This document shows positions 44,163 to 53,491 of a stretch of DNA of 64,000 nt, one piece after another (the stretch's first letter is position 1; each line of letters begins with the position of its first letter). Below the pieces are notes generated by a model. The model was given only the letters and a program-made list of their open reading frames with translations. It was not told the origin of the DNA and did not search any database. A program made the translations under genes and the position numbers. Origin of the DNA: an uncultured Prevotellaceae bacterium (GTDB lineage Bacteria; Bacteroidota; Bacteroidia; Bacteroidales; Bacteroidaceae); NCBI GenBank assembly GCA_900315095.1, contig OMXS01000001.1:62001-126000 (forward strand). The letters are read 5' to 3'.

Positions 44163-44672
44163 TTAGTTTGTTTTGAAGTTGAACTTTATTTCAGCAAGGT
44201 CTGCATTGGCCTTCTCTATCTTCTTGCCAAGTCCCGACTTATATTCGGCAAACTTCTTTGCCATCGCCTCATCGCCGAGAGCAATCATCTGCATGGCGAG
44301 GATGGCTGCATTGAGAGCGCCATTAATGGCAACTGTGGCAACGGGAATGCCTGGAGGCATCTGAAGAATACTGTAAAGAGCATCCACACCGTCGAGCACC
44401 GAGCCCTTGATAGGCACTCCGATAACTGGCAATGTGGTTTGTGCGGCGATGACACCAGGCAGAGCTGCCGCCATTCCTGCACCTGCAATGATAACCTTAA
44501 TGCCGCGACCAGCTGCCTCAGTTGCAAACTGCTCTACTGCCGCGGGTGTGCGGTGAGCCGACAGAGCATTCACCTCGAACGGTATTTCCATCTCGTCGAG
44601 AAACTTCATTGCTTTTTCCATAACGGGCATATCGCTCGTGCTGCCCATGATAATACTTACTATTGGTTTCAT
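44163..44672 (-). CDS. purE: N5-carboxyaminoimidazole ribonucleotide mutase
   Basis: A purine biosynthesis enzyme (class I PurE) of 169 residues. The N-terminal VSIIMGSTSDMPVMEKA and the middle SAHRTPAAVEQF with its catalytic His are present. So are GAGMAAALPGVIAAQT and the GVPIKGSVLDGVDALYSILQMPPGIPVATV block. It is directly upstream of ispG with one base between stop and start, so the two should be co-translated. Confidence 0.95.
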   Translation of the reverse strand: MKPIVSIIMGSTSDMPVMEKAMKFLDEMEIPFEVNALSAHRTPAAVEQFATEAAGRGIKVIIAGAGMAAALPGVIAAQTTLPVIGVPIKGSVLDGVDALYSILQMPPGIPVATVAINGALNAAILAMQMIALGDEAMAKKFAEYKSGLGKKIEKANADLAEIKFNFKTN

Positions 44673-44689
44673 ATTTTTACTTTTTTTGG

Positions 44690-44815
44690 AAATAGAAGGA
44701 GATAAAAGAAGGTAGAAGGAGATAGAAGACGACAGCTATTGTTTGTCGTCTTTATGTTTTAGTGGTGTCCTCTGTCTCTGTTTATCTTCATCTTTCTCCT
44801 TATATCTACTCTACA
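44690..44815. repeat. Hairpin-forming intergenic element, copy 3
   Basis: GAAGGAGATAAAAGAAGG and GGAGATAGAAGACGACAG (about 44697-44738) face TGTCGTCTTTATG and CTTTCTCCTTATATC (about 44746-44808). Two nested stems of the same GGAGATA type as copies 1 and 2 result. It separates purE from the PAP2-like gene. Confidence 0.62.
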
Positions 44816-44816
44816 A

Positions 44817-45446
44817 TTAAACAATATTCCTATAATAAATAACTGACAGGAAGGCAACAATGATGCCCATGATGAAGCCCATCGACACCTCCATCAGCGT
44901 GTGCTGCCGCAATATCATGCGACTTGTACCAACAAGTCCCGCCATGAAGAAGAGCAGGAACAGCCACCATGTGGGATTGAACGTGAAAAGGAACGAGAAT
45001 GCTATCACGCTGCCTATCACGCCACCGATGGCTGCCGAGTGAGTTGAAACCTTCCATCGAAGGTTTATCAAGGCGCAAACCACCTGTATGGCGAGTGCCG
45101 CTATTATTACCGTTCCTATGAAATGAGGCATGTGCAGCACGTTCAAGATGTAATAACAAGCGAAGTAACACACTATGCTTATTACATATGGCACCATTCG
45201 CCTCTCCTTTTGCCCGAGCTGTATCGGCGTCCATCCGTGGTAATACTGATATATTCTAATAAGATAGGTGGGAATAATGGCAGTAAAAAGATACACTATC
45301 AGCAACACGCGCAACTTCATCCATGTTTCGAGCATGCCAAGATATGTGAACATGAACAGCGCTATCACGCCGAACATGGGCAAATAGAAAGGCGATATAA
45401 TGCTGCTTATCACCCTCGATGCTATAATAAGTCGTTTCTCTGTCAT
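44817..45446 (-). CDS. PAP2-like integral membrane protein
   Basis: A 209-residue protein with about six membrane helices. The segments KVSTHSAAIGG and SRMILRQHTLMEV match the second and third phosphatase motifs of the PAP2 superfamily. A classical KxxxxxxRP motif is not clear, and QKERRMVPYVIS (about residue 79) may take its place. Undecaprenyl- or lipid-phosphate phosphatase activity is possible. The start overlaps the rpoN stop by four bases (ATGA). Confidence 0.75.
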   Translation of the reverse strand: MTEKRLIIASRVISSIISPFYLPMFGVIALFMFTYLGMLETWMKLRVLLIVYLFTAIIPTYLIRIYQYYHGWTPIQLGQKERRMVPYVISIVCYFACYYILNVLHMPHFIGTVIIAALAIQVVCALINLRWKVSTHSAAIGGVIGSVIAFSFLFTFNPTWWLFLLFFMAGLVGTSRMILRQHTLMEVSMGFIMGIIVAFLSVIYYRNIV

Positions 45447-46942
45447 TGCTTCCTCAGTCTTGCAACAGGTATCCCCATCTGTTCACGATACTTCGCCACA
45501 GTACGCCGTGCAATAGGAAATCCGCGCTGCTTCATCTCTTTGCTTAAGGCATCATCGCCCAAAGGCTTCTTCTTGTCTTCGTTGTTTATAATGTCAAGGA
45601 GCACCGTCTTGAGTTTCCTTGTTGACAGTTCTTCTCCTGTTTCGGTCTTTATGCTGTCGCTAAAGAAATGTCTCAGGCGGAACGTTCCCCATCGTGTCTG
45701 TGCATATTTCTGATTGCTAACTCGCGACACTGTGCTTATATCAAGTCCCGTTCGGTCGGCAATATCCTTCAGAATCATTGGTTTCAGCTCTCCCTCGTCA
45801 CCTTCCTGGAAATATTTCTTTTGTATTTCTATTATCGCCCGCATCGTTATGTAGAGCGTATGACGGCGTTGCTTTATGGCATCTATAAAACCTTGCGCAC
45901 GGTCTATTTTCTCTTTGGCGTATATAAGAGCTTCTTTCTCCTGCGTACTAAGTTTCGTTTTGTCCTTCTGATATGTCTTTACAAGGTCGGTGAAAGAGTC
46001 ACTTACATAAAGATCAGGCACTCGTCCCTTGGTAATTGTAAACGTTACGGTACCGTCATCGGCAGTATCGATGATAAAATCGGGCGTTATCTGTTGAAGG
46101 TTTAGTCCCTCTGTTTCGCCTAAAGAAGCACCTGGCTTGGGATTAAGCCTACGCAACTCTTTTCTCAACTGCTCCACATCGTCATCGCTGAGCGCCATTG
46201 TCTGCGCCAACTTATCCCATCGCTTGCTTATAAAGTCGTCATAATGCTTGTCTATTATTTCCCTTAGAAGCAGACGAATGCGGTTTCCCTGCTTGCGGTC
46301 TATCTGTATCAGCAGACATTCTTTTAATGTCCGGGCACCTATTCCGGCAGGATCGAATTCCTGTATCTCCTCCAATATCTCCTTCACCTCTTTTTCCGAA
46401 GTGTATATATTATGGTAGATTGCCAGTTCATCAACGATAACGTCTATCTTTTTTCTTAACAAGCCATCATTATCGAGCGAACCTATTATATATTCCATGA
46501 TATCTCGCTGCTGGTCAGAAAGGTCAAGTTCACCCATCTGTTCCTTAAGTTTATCATAGAAAGATGTCTGGTCGCCAAAAGCGAAGAAATAACATTTGGC
46601 ATTCTGGTTTTGGTTTGTTGTAGGACCACTTGCCTCTGGCATCTCGTCATCGCCCATCATGTTTTGAAGCGCCTTGTCCAGTTCGTCCTTTCGTTCCTCC
46701 TTTTCTTCACTATTATACAATTCGTTTTCGTCTGTATCTACGTCTATAGTCCCTCCAGCCTCATCATAGTCATCGCCATCATTAGCCACAGATTCCAAGG
46801 CGGGATTATCGTCTATCTCCGCCTGAACACTTTGTTCAAGTTCAGCCAAAGGCATCTCCAGCAACTTCACTTGCAACATCTGCTGTTGTGTGAGTTTCTG
46901 TCTCTGTTCCAGCTTTTGTTCTTGAGTCTGTTCTAATCGCAT
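45443..46942 (-). CDS. rpoN: RNA polymerase sigma-54 factor
   Basis: A 499-residue alternative sigma factor needing an enhancer-binding ATPase. Region I (QRQKLTQQQMLQVKLLEMPLAELEQSVQ) is at the N-terminus. An acidic linker follows, then the core-binding domain (DPAGIGARTLKECLLIQ) and DNA-binding parts. The RpoN box ARRTVAKYRE is near residue 477. No -24/-12 promoter is evident in the immediate neighbourhood. The gene overlaps the PAP2-like gene and is preceded by a conserved unknown gene. Confidence 0.95.
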   Translation of the reverse strand: MRLEQTQEQKLEQRQKLTQQQMLQVKLLEMPLAELEQSVQAEIDDNPALESVANDGDDYDEAGGTIDVDTDENELYNSEEKEERKDELDKALQNMMGDDEMPEASGPTTNQNQNAKCYFFAFGDQTSFYDKLKEQMGELDLSDQQRDIMEYIIGSLDNDGLLRKKIDVIVDELAIYHNIYTSEKEVKEILEEIQEFDPAGIGARTLKECLLIQIDRKQGNRIRLLLREIIDKHYDDFISKRWDKLAQTMALSDDDVEQLRKELRRLNPKPGASLGETEGLNLQQITPDFIIDTADDGTVTFTITKGRVPDLYVSDSFTDLVKTYQKDKTKLSTQEKEALIYAKEKIDRAQGFIDAIKQRRHTLYITMRAIIEIQKKYFQEGDEGELKPMILKDIADRTGLDISTVSRVSNQKYAQTRWGTFRLRHFFSDSIKTETGEELSTRKLKTVLLDIINNEDKKKPLGDDALSKEMKQRGFPIARRTVAKYREQMGIPVARLRKQ

Positions 46943-46997
46943 AAACTTATATTATAAACACTACTCCATCACCAAATATCATACACTCAACACCCAA

Positions 46998-47642
46998 TCA
47001 GAAATACTCTATCAGTTGTCCTGCAAGTGCCGACAGTTCTTCTGGATTATCGTTTCCGAAACGCTGCCATACCTTTTGACAAGGACCGAGAAGACTGCTG
47101 AATATCATCTCCTCGCGCTTAAGGTAAGGATCAAATATCTGGTATATGTCCATTACCTCAACCACAACGCTCGGCTTAATCTTCATTTTCTTTGCCAGTT
47201 GCTGTATCTCTGGCGTCTCCTCCACCATCGTTATAGGCGTCAGTTGGAAATAAAGATTCAATATCATTACAAGCATTACCGGCTTAAGTTCAGGTCTTTC
47301 ATCAATAGGACGGAAATATTTCTCGAAACTCTCGTTTATCTCTACGCCCTCATAAAACTCATCTGCATTACTGAATCCTTTCATCTGGCGCAGTTTCTTT
47401 ATCCCTCTCGATAATTTCTGAGGGTTCTTTCCGTAGGTGTTCCAAAGTTTCTCTATCCTCGGTTCATCAAGACTGCGCAACTTAAACATTTTCTCACGCA
47501 GATACTGTGGCGGTATGTGCAACTCCATACTCAAGTCAACCATTTGCTTACTGTATAGAGGTTTCACCCCCGCTGGCTTCTTCAGATAAAGTTGCATCAG
47601 CAAAAGCCAATATTCATCTTGCCATAGATTATCCTTAGCCAT
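46998..47642 (-). CDS. Conserved hypothetical protein upstream of rpoN
   Basis: A 214-residue soluble, all-helical protein without recognisable catalytic motifs. The N-terminal WQDEYWLLLMQLYLKKPAGVKPLYSK and the central PPQYLREKMFKLRSLDEPRIEKLW have the look of a winged-helix or tetratricopeptide-like helical bundle. A TATCTTTG element (47662-47669, minus strand) just upstream suggests it heads a unit with rpoN, 55 bp downstream. I do not recognise the family. Confidence 0.78.
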   Translation of the reverse strand: MAKDNLWQDEYWLLLMQLYLKKPAGVKPLYSKQMVDLSMELHIPPQYLREKMFKLRSLDEPRIEKLWNTYGKNPQKLSRGIKKLRQMKGFSNADEFYEGVEINESFEKYFRPIDERPELKPVMLVMILNLYFQLTPITMVEETPEIQQLAKKMKIKPSVVVEVMDIYQIFDPYLKREEMIFSSLLGPCQKVWQRFGNDNPEELSALAGQLIEYF

Positions 47643-47715
47643 AACATCTCTCTTTTGAATACAAAGATAGTGAAAATTCCAATAACAAGAAAATAATAGG
47701 ATAAAAATTTCTTTT

Positions 47716-48804
47716 TCACCTTCCTAAAAGCAATGATAATACTTTTGGAGTAAATCTTTCTAACATTCTGTAAGTACCGTAAAGAAGTAATATGCTTATA
47801 ACATATGAAAGCACATCTGTCATAATATATCCTAAATCATTAGATAGTTTGAGCAATAACATTATCAACTTTATCATCTTACTGCATATAATACCATGCG
47901 AAAGATAAATAAAGTAGGCAGAACCAAAATACTTTTGTGTAGCATTTATTATTTTTCCATGAGAAAGATATTCTGCAAATGATATATAAAATACTATTCC
48001 TACGAGAATGTTAAATAACTTAAGACAATATAAATTCTCTATATTATAAAAGAATATAATGCTTAAAAAAATGCTCAATATTATGTAAACAACCATCGAA
48101 GGCTTATACCACTTGCTTAAAATACTTACTATATCTTTTCCATATAATGAAAAATAAGCACCTAAAGAGAAAAAGAATATACCGTCTCTTGGGAAATATA
48201 TCGATGGAGTTTGTATTGAGAACCACACCCAAATACCACAAGTAAGAATGAGAAAGACCACCTTTAACCTTGTCAAAAGCCATCTAATGACAGGCGAAAG
48301 GACCACCATTACCATCAAATCACGTATATACCACAAAGGCATATCTATAGGAGCAGGTTCTGAAGATACATTTACTCCAGCAAGAGCGCCATCATAACTC
48401 CAATAACACGAAAGTATATTAAAAAATGAAATATCTAACTTATCACCATATTTCATCATTGAGACAAGTGGTGAAAGCAGCACTATGATAAGCAATATTA
48501 TAGCAATAGTATTCCAAACTACGTATGGAACCAGTAATGACTTTATCCTTCTACGCAGTTTTTTATAATACTTTTCTATAGAAAACTCACCTCCTAAGAA
48601 AAATAGATATCCTGAAATGAAGAAATAAATAGGAACACTCTGACCTCGTAAAAATCCACTTATTATACTTGTAAACGAAAACAAAGCTGGATTGTTTTCC
48701 CTGCTCACATCTTCAAAACATACTGTTCCAAAGTAATGTGCAGCAAGAACAAACAGCACCAGCAATGCTTTCAGAAAGTCAAGGCTCTCTATTCGTTTAG
48801 ACAT
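47716..48804 (-). CDS. Acyltransferase family 3 membrane protein
   Basis: A 362-residue, roughly ten-helix protein. The N-terminal ESLDFLKALLVLFVLAAHYF carries the catalytic His of OafA/NodX-like acyltransferases, and SVPIYFFISGYLFFLGG follows. These enzymes O-acylate sugars of surface polysaccharides. The coding sequence is strongly AT-rich compared with rpoN, hinting at horizontal gain. It lies 9 bp downstream of nadA on the same strand. Confidence 0.85.
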   Translation of the reverse strand: MSKRIESLDFLKALLVLFVLAAHYFGTVCFEDVSRENNPALFSFTSIISGFLRGQSVPIYFFISGYLFFLGGEFSIEKYYKKLRRRIKSLLVPYVVWNTIAIILLIIVLLSPLVSMMKYGDKLDISFFNILSCYWSYDGALAGVNVSSEPAPIDMPLWYIRDLMVMVVLSPVIRWLLTRLKVVFLILTCGIWVWFSIQTPSIYFPRDGIFFFSLGAYFSLYGKDIVSILSKWYKPSMVVYIILSIFLSIIFFYNIENLYCLKLFNILVGIVFYISFAEYLSHGKIINATQKYFGSAYFIYLSHGIICSKMIKLIMLLLKLSNDLGYIMTDVLSYVISILLLYGTYRMLERFTPKVLSLLLGR

Positions 48805-48813
48805 TTCCTTTTT

Positions 48814-49803
48814 CTAACTCAATTCAAGCATCCTTTCTATAGGCTTTACTGCCTCCACTCGTATTTCTTCTGGTACATCTACAGTAGGCCATTCATACTT
48901 TAATGTATTATATATTTTCTCAAGTGAGTTGAGTTTCATATAGTTACACTCATTACAAGAACAACCTACGCTTCCCTCACTTATCTCTGGTGGTACAGGA
49001 TAGAATGTTTTTCCTTCACATTGACGCTCTATTTCATGAAGTATTCCAGCCTCTGTTGCTATTATAAACTCTTTCTTATCACTCTCTACACAATATTTAA
49101 GTATAACGGCAGTACTGCCCACTACATCAGCAAGAGCAAGCACAGGTCCTTTACATTCCGGATGAGCAAGAACAACAGCATCAGGATGTTCTTCCTTCAG
49201 TTTTACTATCTCTTCAACCGAGAAACGCTCATGTACATGACAACCTCCATTCCATAAAAGCATATTTCTTCCCGTAATGCTATTTATATAAGAACCGAGG
49301 TTATAGTCAGGACCAAAGATTATCTTCTCGTCTTGTGGCATAGTGTCAACTATCTTCTTTGCATTACCACTTGTAACAACCACATCTGTCAATGCCTTTA
49401 CTGCAGCAGTAGTATTCACATAACTTATAACCTTATATCCTGGATGTTCTTCTTTATATTTCTTCAAATCATCAGCATTACAAGAATCAGCCAAAGAACA
49501 GCCAGCATTAAGATCGGGACAGAGCACCAATTTCTCTGGACAGAGTATCTTACATGTCTCTGCCATAAAGTGTACTCCACACATAACTATTATCTTTGCA
49601 TCAGTCTTTGCAGCCTTCTGAGCAAGAGCCAGCGAGTCACCAATGAAGTCTGCCACCTCTTGTATTTCGCCTTTAGTGTAGTAGTGAGCAAGAATAACAG
49701 CATCTTTCTCCTTTGCTAAACGCCTAATTTCACTCTTCAGGTCTGTGCCTTCTGCTATAGGTTCATCTATGAAACCTTTCTCCTTCCATTCTTTTTTCAA
49801 CAT
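48814..49803 (-). CDS. nadA: Quinolinate synthase A
   Basis: NadA condenses iminoaspartate with dihydroxyacetone phosphate in NAD synthesis and carries a [4Fe-4S] cluster. It has 329 residues. Three cluster cysteines are probably those in VMCGVHFMAET, HPECKGPV and the C-terminal GCSCNECNYM. The motifs AHYYTKGEIQEVADFIGDS and GPDYNLGSYI are typical. No nadB or nadC neighbour is present here. A highly AT-rich, DnaA-box-containing gap lies upstream. Confidence 0.95.
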   Translation of the reverse strand: MLKKEWKEKGFIDEPIAEGTDLKSEIRRLAKEKDAVILAHYYTKGEIQEVADFIGDSLALAQKAAKTDAKIIVMCGVHFMAETCKILCPEKLVLCPDLNAGCSLADSCNADDLKKYKEEHPGYKVISYVNTTAAVKALTDVVVTSGNAKKIVDTMPQDEKIIFGPDYNLGSYINSITGRNMLLWNGGCHVHERFSVEEIVKLKEEHPDAVVLAHPECKGPVLALADVVGSTAVILKYCVESDKKEFIIATEAGILHEIERQCEGKTFYPVPPEISEGSVGCSCNECNYMKLNSLEKIYNTLKYEWPTVDVPEEIRVEAVKPIERMLELS

Positions 49804-50255
49804 AATATTATAATTTTATTATTTCTTTCTTTTTAAAAGAAAAAGAATTATGAGTATGATGTGGTGTGGATAATGTGAAAAACATTTTTACTTAGAAAGT
49901 TTTAAATTTGTTTTCAACATCTTGTCCGCACTTATCAACAATTTATGAATAGTCTTTTTGTTTCTTTATTAGATACTTAAGATGTTTTTCCACATATTCT
50001 TTTTCTGCCTGCAAATATAATAAGTTTATATCTTTTTCTTTTCTTTTTTAGTGGAAAAGTTTAGGAAAAGCATTAAATAAAATGGTTGATTTAAACATAT
50101 TCGCTACCCTACCTCATTTTCATGTTGAAACTAACAAAGTTATAAACATAGTTTTCAACAGAGTTATCAACAACTATTTTACTTAATAAAAACGTGCTAA
50201 TATAAAATAATTTAGTATTTTTGCATTCATAAAATATATTACCTGACGAGTAATA
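49804..50255. other. AT-rich gap with clustered DnaA-box-like sites (possible oriC)
   Basis: Within about 310 bp there are TTATCCACA (49865-49873, minus strand, perfect), TTTTTCACA (49874-49882, minus), TTTTCAACA (49911-49919), TTATCAACA (49932-49940), TTTTCCACA (49986-49994), TTATAAACA (50140-50148), TTTTCAACA (50152-50160) and TTATCAACA (50164-50172). Pyrimidine-rich and A/T-rich stretches lie between. The genes on either side diverge. This is the pattern of a chromosomal replication origin. dnaA itself is not in the window, and GC skew could not be computed here. Confidence 0.5.
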
Positions 50256-51629
50256 ATGAGGAATAGAATAATTATAATAAGTGTTTTGACTTTACTTATA
50301 GCCATTATAGGCATGAGGACATGTATATTCTGGGACAATACTACATTTGTAACGTCTATGGGAAATGCACTTTATGAGAATGGTATATTCGCCTGGGGAA
50401 GTTTTCCTATAGACTTTGATCCAGGACATCCTCCTTTTATTGCTACACTCATTGCTGCTGCTTGGAAATTATTTGGACGCACTTTATTTGTATCACATAT
50501 TGTTATAATACCTTTCATTTTTGGTATTTTGTGGCAAGTATGGAGTATTTGCGATTATTTTATAGATAATAAAAAAGAGAGAATATATGCTTTTATGCTT
50601 GTAATAGCAGATGCTACCCTACTCTCTCAGATGACACTTATAACGCCGGATGTACCGCTTTTGTTTTTTTTCTTTGTAGCACTTAACGGATTATTAAGAA
50701 ATAAAGGATGGCTGAAAGCATTGGGATTGTTTTTCCTCGGAATAGTTTCTTTACGTGGAATGATGCTCTGTGGAGGATTATTTATTGTTGACTTGTTGCT
50801 TAATAAACGTTCTATTAAATGGCAACCATACATTATTGGTGCATTACCTGCTATTTCTTTTATAGTATGGCGACTAACAACTAAAGGCTGGATAATAAAC
50901 AATCCTTATAGTAATTGGGGCAATCCTACGGAATATGGTTCATTAGCGGGCTTTTTAAAGAACTTCACTTGGAACATAGCGGTATTGTGTCAGCGTTTCC
51001 TTGACTTTGGACGCATAGTTCCGATAATGTTCGTTCTCTTTACATTAGTGTTGCGTAGAGGATGGAAAAAAGCAGAATATAGAAAGTTATTCATTATTGC
51101 TATTGCCTCAACATCTGTGGTATGGTTATCTAGTTTGTTTATAGTAAACACTATGGGTCATAGATATTACATAGTGAGTTATATGCTCCTCGCTTTACTT
51201 GCCTTTATGATGTTGCATGAATATGCACATAAGTGGGTTATCTATTGCATACTGATAATATCGCTATTAGCGGGCAACTTCATTATCTATCCTGATAAGA
51301 TGGCGCAAGGATGGGATGCTTCGCTGGCACAACTCCACTATTGGGAGGTGCGACATGATATGATAGAGTATATGGATAAACAAGGAATAGCTATAAACAA
51401 GACTGCCACTTTCTTCCCTAACGAGGGTGAAATAGATGCAGTTGATATAAATAATGACCATCGTGAATGGGCAGAATATACAGGCAAAGAGCAGTATGTG
51501 TTCTATTCAAACGTGTTTAATCTTCCAGATGAGACAATAGAAATCATTCATCGTGACTATCATTTAGTACAGTCTTTTTCTTCCTTCGGCGTACGTACCG
51601 AACTATATGAGAAAAAAACTGTGCCGTAA
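50256..51629 (+). CDS. GT39-like membrane glycosyltransferase (PMT/ArnT type)
   Basis: A 457-residue polytopic protein with about eleven helices. The first periplasmic loop contains DNTTFVTSMGNALYENGIFAW and DFDPGHPPFIATLIAAAW, the acidic and His residues typical of PMT_2/ArnT enzymes that use polyprenyl-phosphate sugars. A soluble C-terminal periplasmic domain follows (from about residue 370). It may glycosylate lipids or proteins on the outer face of the inner membrane. Very AT-rich codons. A possible -7 TATTTTTG (50216-50223) lies upstream. Confidence 0.82.
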   Translation: MRNRIIIISVLTLLIAIIGMRTCIFWDNTTFVTSMGNALYENGIFAWGSFPIDFDPGHPPFIATLIAAAWKLFGRTLFVSHIVIIPFIFGILWQVWSICDYFIDNKKERIYAFMLVIADATLLSQMTLITPDVPLLFFFFVALNGLLRNKGWLKALGLFFLGIVSLRGMMLCGGLFIVDLLLNKRSIKWQPYIIGALPAISFIVWRLTTKGWIINNPYSNWGNPTEYGSLAGFLKNFTWNIAVLCQRFLDFGRIVPIMFVLFTLVLRRGWKKAEYRKLFIIAIASTSVVWLSSLFIVNTMGHRYYIVSYMLLALLAFMMLHEYAHKWVIYCILIISLLAGNFIIYPDKMAQGWDASLAQLHYWEVRHDMIEYMDKQGIAINKTATFFPNEGEIDAVDINNDHREWAEYTGKEQYVFYSNVFNLPDETIEIIHRDYHLVQSFSSFGVRTELYEKKTVP

Positions 51630-51724
51630 TAATATATTTTATAGTAGTAGTCAAATAATAAAAAGCATAATATTTGGTTTATATTTTTAAATATATATAA
51701 TTAATAATCTATTATCTTAATCTT

Positions 51725-53272
51725 ATGAAAAAAGTTTTATTACCTCTTCTGCTCTTATTAGCAGTCTCAGTAAATGCAGAAGAAAACCCTGTGTTAACAA
51801 TTGAAGGTGGTCAGATACAAGGCGTACTGACCGATGATCATCCCGATGTGTATGTTTATCGTGGAATACCTTATGCAGCACCTCCTATTGGAGAGAATCG
51901 TTGGAAGGAACCTCAGCCCGTTGTGCCTTGGAAAGGTGTGAAGAAATGCGACACCTTTGGTCGACCCAGTTATCAGGCAATCCAGTATACAGGTGGTTAC
52001 TATACTGAGTGGGGTTATGGCAAGGAAGCTGCATTCAGCGAGGACTGTCTATATCTAAACGTATGGACAAAAGCCCCAGGTCAGGTAAACAAAAAACTAC
52101 CTGTTGCCTTATGGATTCATGGTGGTGGTTATCGTGAGGGCTTCGGTTCTGAACCAGAGTTCGATGGCCAAGAGTGGGGAGCGAAGGATGTGGTGCTTGT
52201 AAGCATAAACTATCGTCTCGGAGTGTTTGGATTCCTTGTACATCCTGCTCTAACTGCGGAAAGTCCACATCATGTGTCAGGTAACTATGGTATTCTCGAC
52301 CAAATTGAAGCCTTGAAGTGGATAAAGAAGAATATTGCGCAGTTTGGTGGTGATCCCAATAACGTAACAATCTTCGGACAAAGTGCTGGTGGTGGTAGTG
52401 TTCGTACACTATGTGAGTCTCCGTTGGCTCGAGGTTTGTTCCACAAGGCTGTAATCATGAGTGCCCAAGGACTGAGCATTCCCGATGCTAATGGCAATAT
52501 GATGGGCGGTCGTTATAGTGGTGGCTCTTTTGCAGATGCAGAAGCCAATGCAAAGAAGATGTTTGACTGGGCAGGACTAACTGATTTGCAGAAGATGCGC
52601 GCAGCATCGACAGAGACAGTTTTCGCTCTCAATACGCTTTATCATCAGATAAATAGCGACGGACAACCAGCAGGTATGCCGATGATGTTCAGAGGACTGC
52701 CATTCATGCCGATGATTGATGGCTATGTGAGCGAGAAGAGTTTCGATGATGCTACACGAGGTGGCACTTTAGCCGATGTACCTTATATGATTGGTTTTAC
52801 TCTCAACGATATGGGTAATATGGCACCAAATATAGCTGAGTTCTGTAAGGTTCGTGATCAGAAAGGCGGTAAGGCTTGGGCTTACGAGTTTGCTCGTCCA
52901 TTGCCTGATGATGGTTCTCATCCTGAGGTTACACAACGTTTAAAGGGTGCTTTCCACTCAAGCGACCTATGGTTTGTTTTCAAGTCGCTTAAACATTGCT
53001 GGCGTCCTTGGACCAAGGGTGACTGGGACCTCTCTGAGAAGATGCTGACAGCATGGACAAATTTTGCCAAGTACAGCGATCCTAATGGTCCTAAGGGTGG
53101 TGCCTGGAAACCGTGTACGGAAAAGAACGCGAAGTTCATGGTATTCAAACTAAACGATAAAGATGAAGAGGCCTCAGTCTTTGGTGAACCAGAGATAGCT
53201 CCTCTACCACAGGGATTTCCCTTCGGTCCTGCTCCTGGCGGCCCCGGTGCTCCTGGCGCTCCCAGAAGATAA
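51725..53272 (+). CDS. Secreted type B carboxylesterase
   Basis: A 515-residue alpha/beta-hydrolase. The signal peptide spans about residues 1-18 (LLLLLAVSVNA). Type B marks are YRGIPYAAPPIGENRWKEP, EDCLYLNVWT and the nucleophile Ser220 in FGQSAGGGS. The catalytic His is probably in KGAFHSSDLWFVF near residue 414. A Gly/Pro-rich tail (PFGPAPGGPGAPGAP) closes the protein. Substrates of the family include esterified plant polysaccharides and pesticides. It probably acts in the periplasm or outside. Confidence 0.9.
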   Translation: MKKVLLPLLLLLAVSVNAEENPVLTIEGGQIQGVLTDDHPDVYVYRGIPYAAPPIGENRWKEPQPVVPWKGVKKCDTFGRPSYQAIQYTGGYYTEWGYGKEAAFSEDCLYLNVWTKAPGQVNKKLPVALWIHGGGYREGFGSEPEFDGQEWGAKDVVLVSINYRLGVFGFLVHPALTAESPHHVSGNYGILDQIEALKWIKKNIAQFGGDPNNVTIFGQSAGGGSVRTLCESPLARGLFHKAVIMSAQGLSIPDANGNMMGGRYSGGSFADAEANAKKMFDWAGLTDLQKMRAASTETVFALNTLYHQINSDGQPAGMPMMFRGLPFMPMIDGYVSEKSFDDATRGGTLADVPYMIGFTLNDMGNMAPNIAEFCKVRDQKGGKAWAYEFARPLPDDGSHPEVTQRLKGAFHSSDLWFVFKSLKHCWRPWTKGDWDLSEKMLTAWTNFAKYSDPNGPKGGAWKPCTEKNAKFMVFKLNDKDEEASVFGEPEIAPLPQGFPFGPAPGGPGAPGAPRR

Positions 53273-53282
53273 TGTGTTATAG

Positions 53283-53440
53283 ATGAAACCATACTAAGAA
53301 AGGTATTGTCTCTGACGTTGCTGTTGGGTGCAGCGACGACGTGCCATGCGCAGAAGGCTCCGCTGAACGTCTGTGAAGCCACTGACCATGGTACGTTCAA
53401 CTTAAAGGCATATCAAAGAATCATCGTAATCGTTAAATAG
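53283..53440 (+). pseudogene. Remnant of a secreted-protein gene start
   Basis: An ATG at 53283 opens MKPY and stops at once. In the next frame (53303-53440) the sequence reads VLSLTLLLGAATTCHAQ, a clear signal peptide, then KAPLNVCEATDHGTFNLKAY and a stop after 45 codons. A frameshift near 53300 plus 3' loss explains both. No Met start exists in the second frame. It may be the left-over 5' end of a second enzyme gene next to the esterase. Confidence 0.6.
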
Positions 53441-53491
53441 AAAAAGAATCTTTCTCGTTTAAAAGAGAGTAATAAAAAATAAACTATAAAT

